Shown here in pieces: positions 62,836-64,000 of a stretch of DNA of 64,000 nucleotides. Position numbers and translations under genes: made by a program. The notes below the pieces were generated by a model. It had not been told where the DNA came from, did no database searches, and saw only the letters and a program-made list of their open reading frames with translations. The stretch spans positions 16,452,402 to 16,516,401 of the forward strand of contig NC_054756.1 in the NCBI RefSeq assembly GCF_018143015.1. Reading direction: 5' to 3'. The number at the start of each line of letters is the position of its first letter. The first letter of the stretch is position 1. The DNA is from Lytechinus variegatus. Taxonomy: Eukaryota; Echinodermata; Echinoidea; Temnopleuroida; Toxopneustidae.

Positions 62836-64000
62836 TGACCCGGTTAATTAACAAATTATAATATAAGTCCAAAGTCTTTATTCCAAACTCGTTTTTTTCA
62901 AAATTATAATATAAATCCAAAGTCTTTATTCCAGACCCGGTTGTTTCAAAAATAATAATATGAGCCCAAAGTCTTTATTCCAGACCCGGTTGTTTCAAAA
63001 TTATAATATGAGCCCAAAGTCTTTATTCCAGACCCGGTTGTTTCAAAATTATAATATGAATCCAAAGTCTTTATTCCAGACCCGGTTGTTTCGAAAATAA
63101 TATGAGCCCAAAGTCTTTATTCAAGACCCGGTTGTTTCGAAAATAATAATATGAGCCCAAAGTCTTTATTCCAGACCCGGTTGTTTCGAAAATAATAATA
63201 TGAGCCCAAAGTCTTTATTCCAGACCCGGTTGTTTAAAAAATAACAATATAAGCCCAAAGTCTTTATTCCAGACCCGGTTGTTACAAAAATTATAATATA
63301 AATCCAAAGTTTTTTCCAGACCCTGTTGTTTCAAAAATTACAATATAAATCAAAAGTCTTTATTCCAGACCCTGTTGTTTCAAAAATTATAATATAAATA
63401 AATAGTCTTTATTCCAGACCCGGTTGTTTAGAAAATAATAATATAAGTCCAAAGTCTTTATTCCAAACCCGGTTTTTTGAAAAATTATAATATAAATCCA
63501 AAGTCTTTATTCCAGACCCGGTTGTTTCAAAATTATAATATAAATCCAAAGTCTTTATTCCAGACCCGGTTGTTTCAAAAATAATAATATGAGCCCAAAG
63601 TCTTTATTCCAGACCCGGTTGTTTCAAAATTATAATATAAATCAAAAGTCTTTATTCCAGTCCCGGTTGTTTCAAAAATAATAATATGAGCCCAAAGTCT
63701 TTATTCCAGACCCGGTTGTTTAAAAAATTATAATATAAATCCAAAGTCTTTATTCCAGACCCGGTTGTTTCAAAAATAATAATATGAGCCCAAAGTCTTT
63801 ATTCCAGACCCGGTTGTTTAAAAAATAATCAAATGATCCAAAAGTCTTTATTCTAGACCCGATTGTTTAAAAAATGATTATATAAGTCCAAAGTCTTTTC
63901 TCCAGACCCGGTTGTTTCAAAAATTATAATATGAGCCCAAAGTCTTTATTCCAGACCCGGTTGTTTAAAGAATTATAATATAAATCAAAAGTCTTTATTC
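62836..64000. repeat. 48-bp satellite array, continues past the window
   Basis: About 24 tandem units of 46-50 bp. The consensus runs CCAGACCCGGTTGTTT, then AAAATTATAATAT, then AAATCC or GAGCCC, then AAAGTCTTTATT. Two subtypes exist (ATAAATCCAAAG and ATGAGCCCAAAG). The last unit is cut by the window edge. Confidence 0.95.

Overview
The window is animal nuclear DNA, most likely from an echinoderm and probably a sea urchin. Genes are split by GT-AG introns, the DNA is AT-rich, and it is crowded with short foldback transposons. Several of these (TTAA-flanked elements opening AAAGGGGAAGTTCACC, and foldbacks opening GGGCCC near a CATAAAG motif) are of types I associate with sea urchin genomes. The species call is an inference; no database search was possible.

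Three host genes are recognisable. (1) Minus strand, 2242-8407: a seven-coding-exon gene for mitochondrial L-threonine 3-dehydrogenase (TDH, 376 codons, apparently intact). (2) Plus strand, 19598-47349: a 24-exon gene for the ESCRT-III/Notch regulator CC2D1 (the Lgd/CC2D1A/CC2D1B family; 1036 codons, four DM14 repeats, a C2 domain and a helical C-terminus). All exon phases join cleanly. (3) Minus strand, 58533-59789: an intronless Mos kinase (418 codons), with a short upstream ORF and possible cytoplasmic polyadenylation signals downstream. The three genes do not form a pathway.

TDH and CC2D1 are divergent and separated by about 11 kb (8.4-19.6 kb). That gap is packed with transposon debris: a 500-bp element with an 8-bp target duplication, a TIR element carrying iterated CGCTTCGCGCTCGC motifs, a 1.7-kb inverted-arm element, and two copies of a SINE whose head resembles 7SL RNA/Alu. 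The region from 48 to 58 kb is gene-poor and holds foldback elements, a tRNA-type SINE and a LINE fragment. The right end (62.5-64 kb) holds a short iteron cluster and then a 48-bp satellite that runs off the window.

The least expected structure is a repeated pattern of decayed partial exon copies in introns. In TDH the acceptor-side edge of exon 5 is amplified into a roughly 100-bp tandem array. In CC2D1 exon 23 has a decayed copy of its first part upstream and three copies of its donor-side part downstream. Both arrays carry decoy splice sites.
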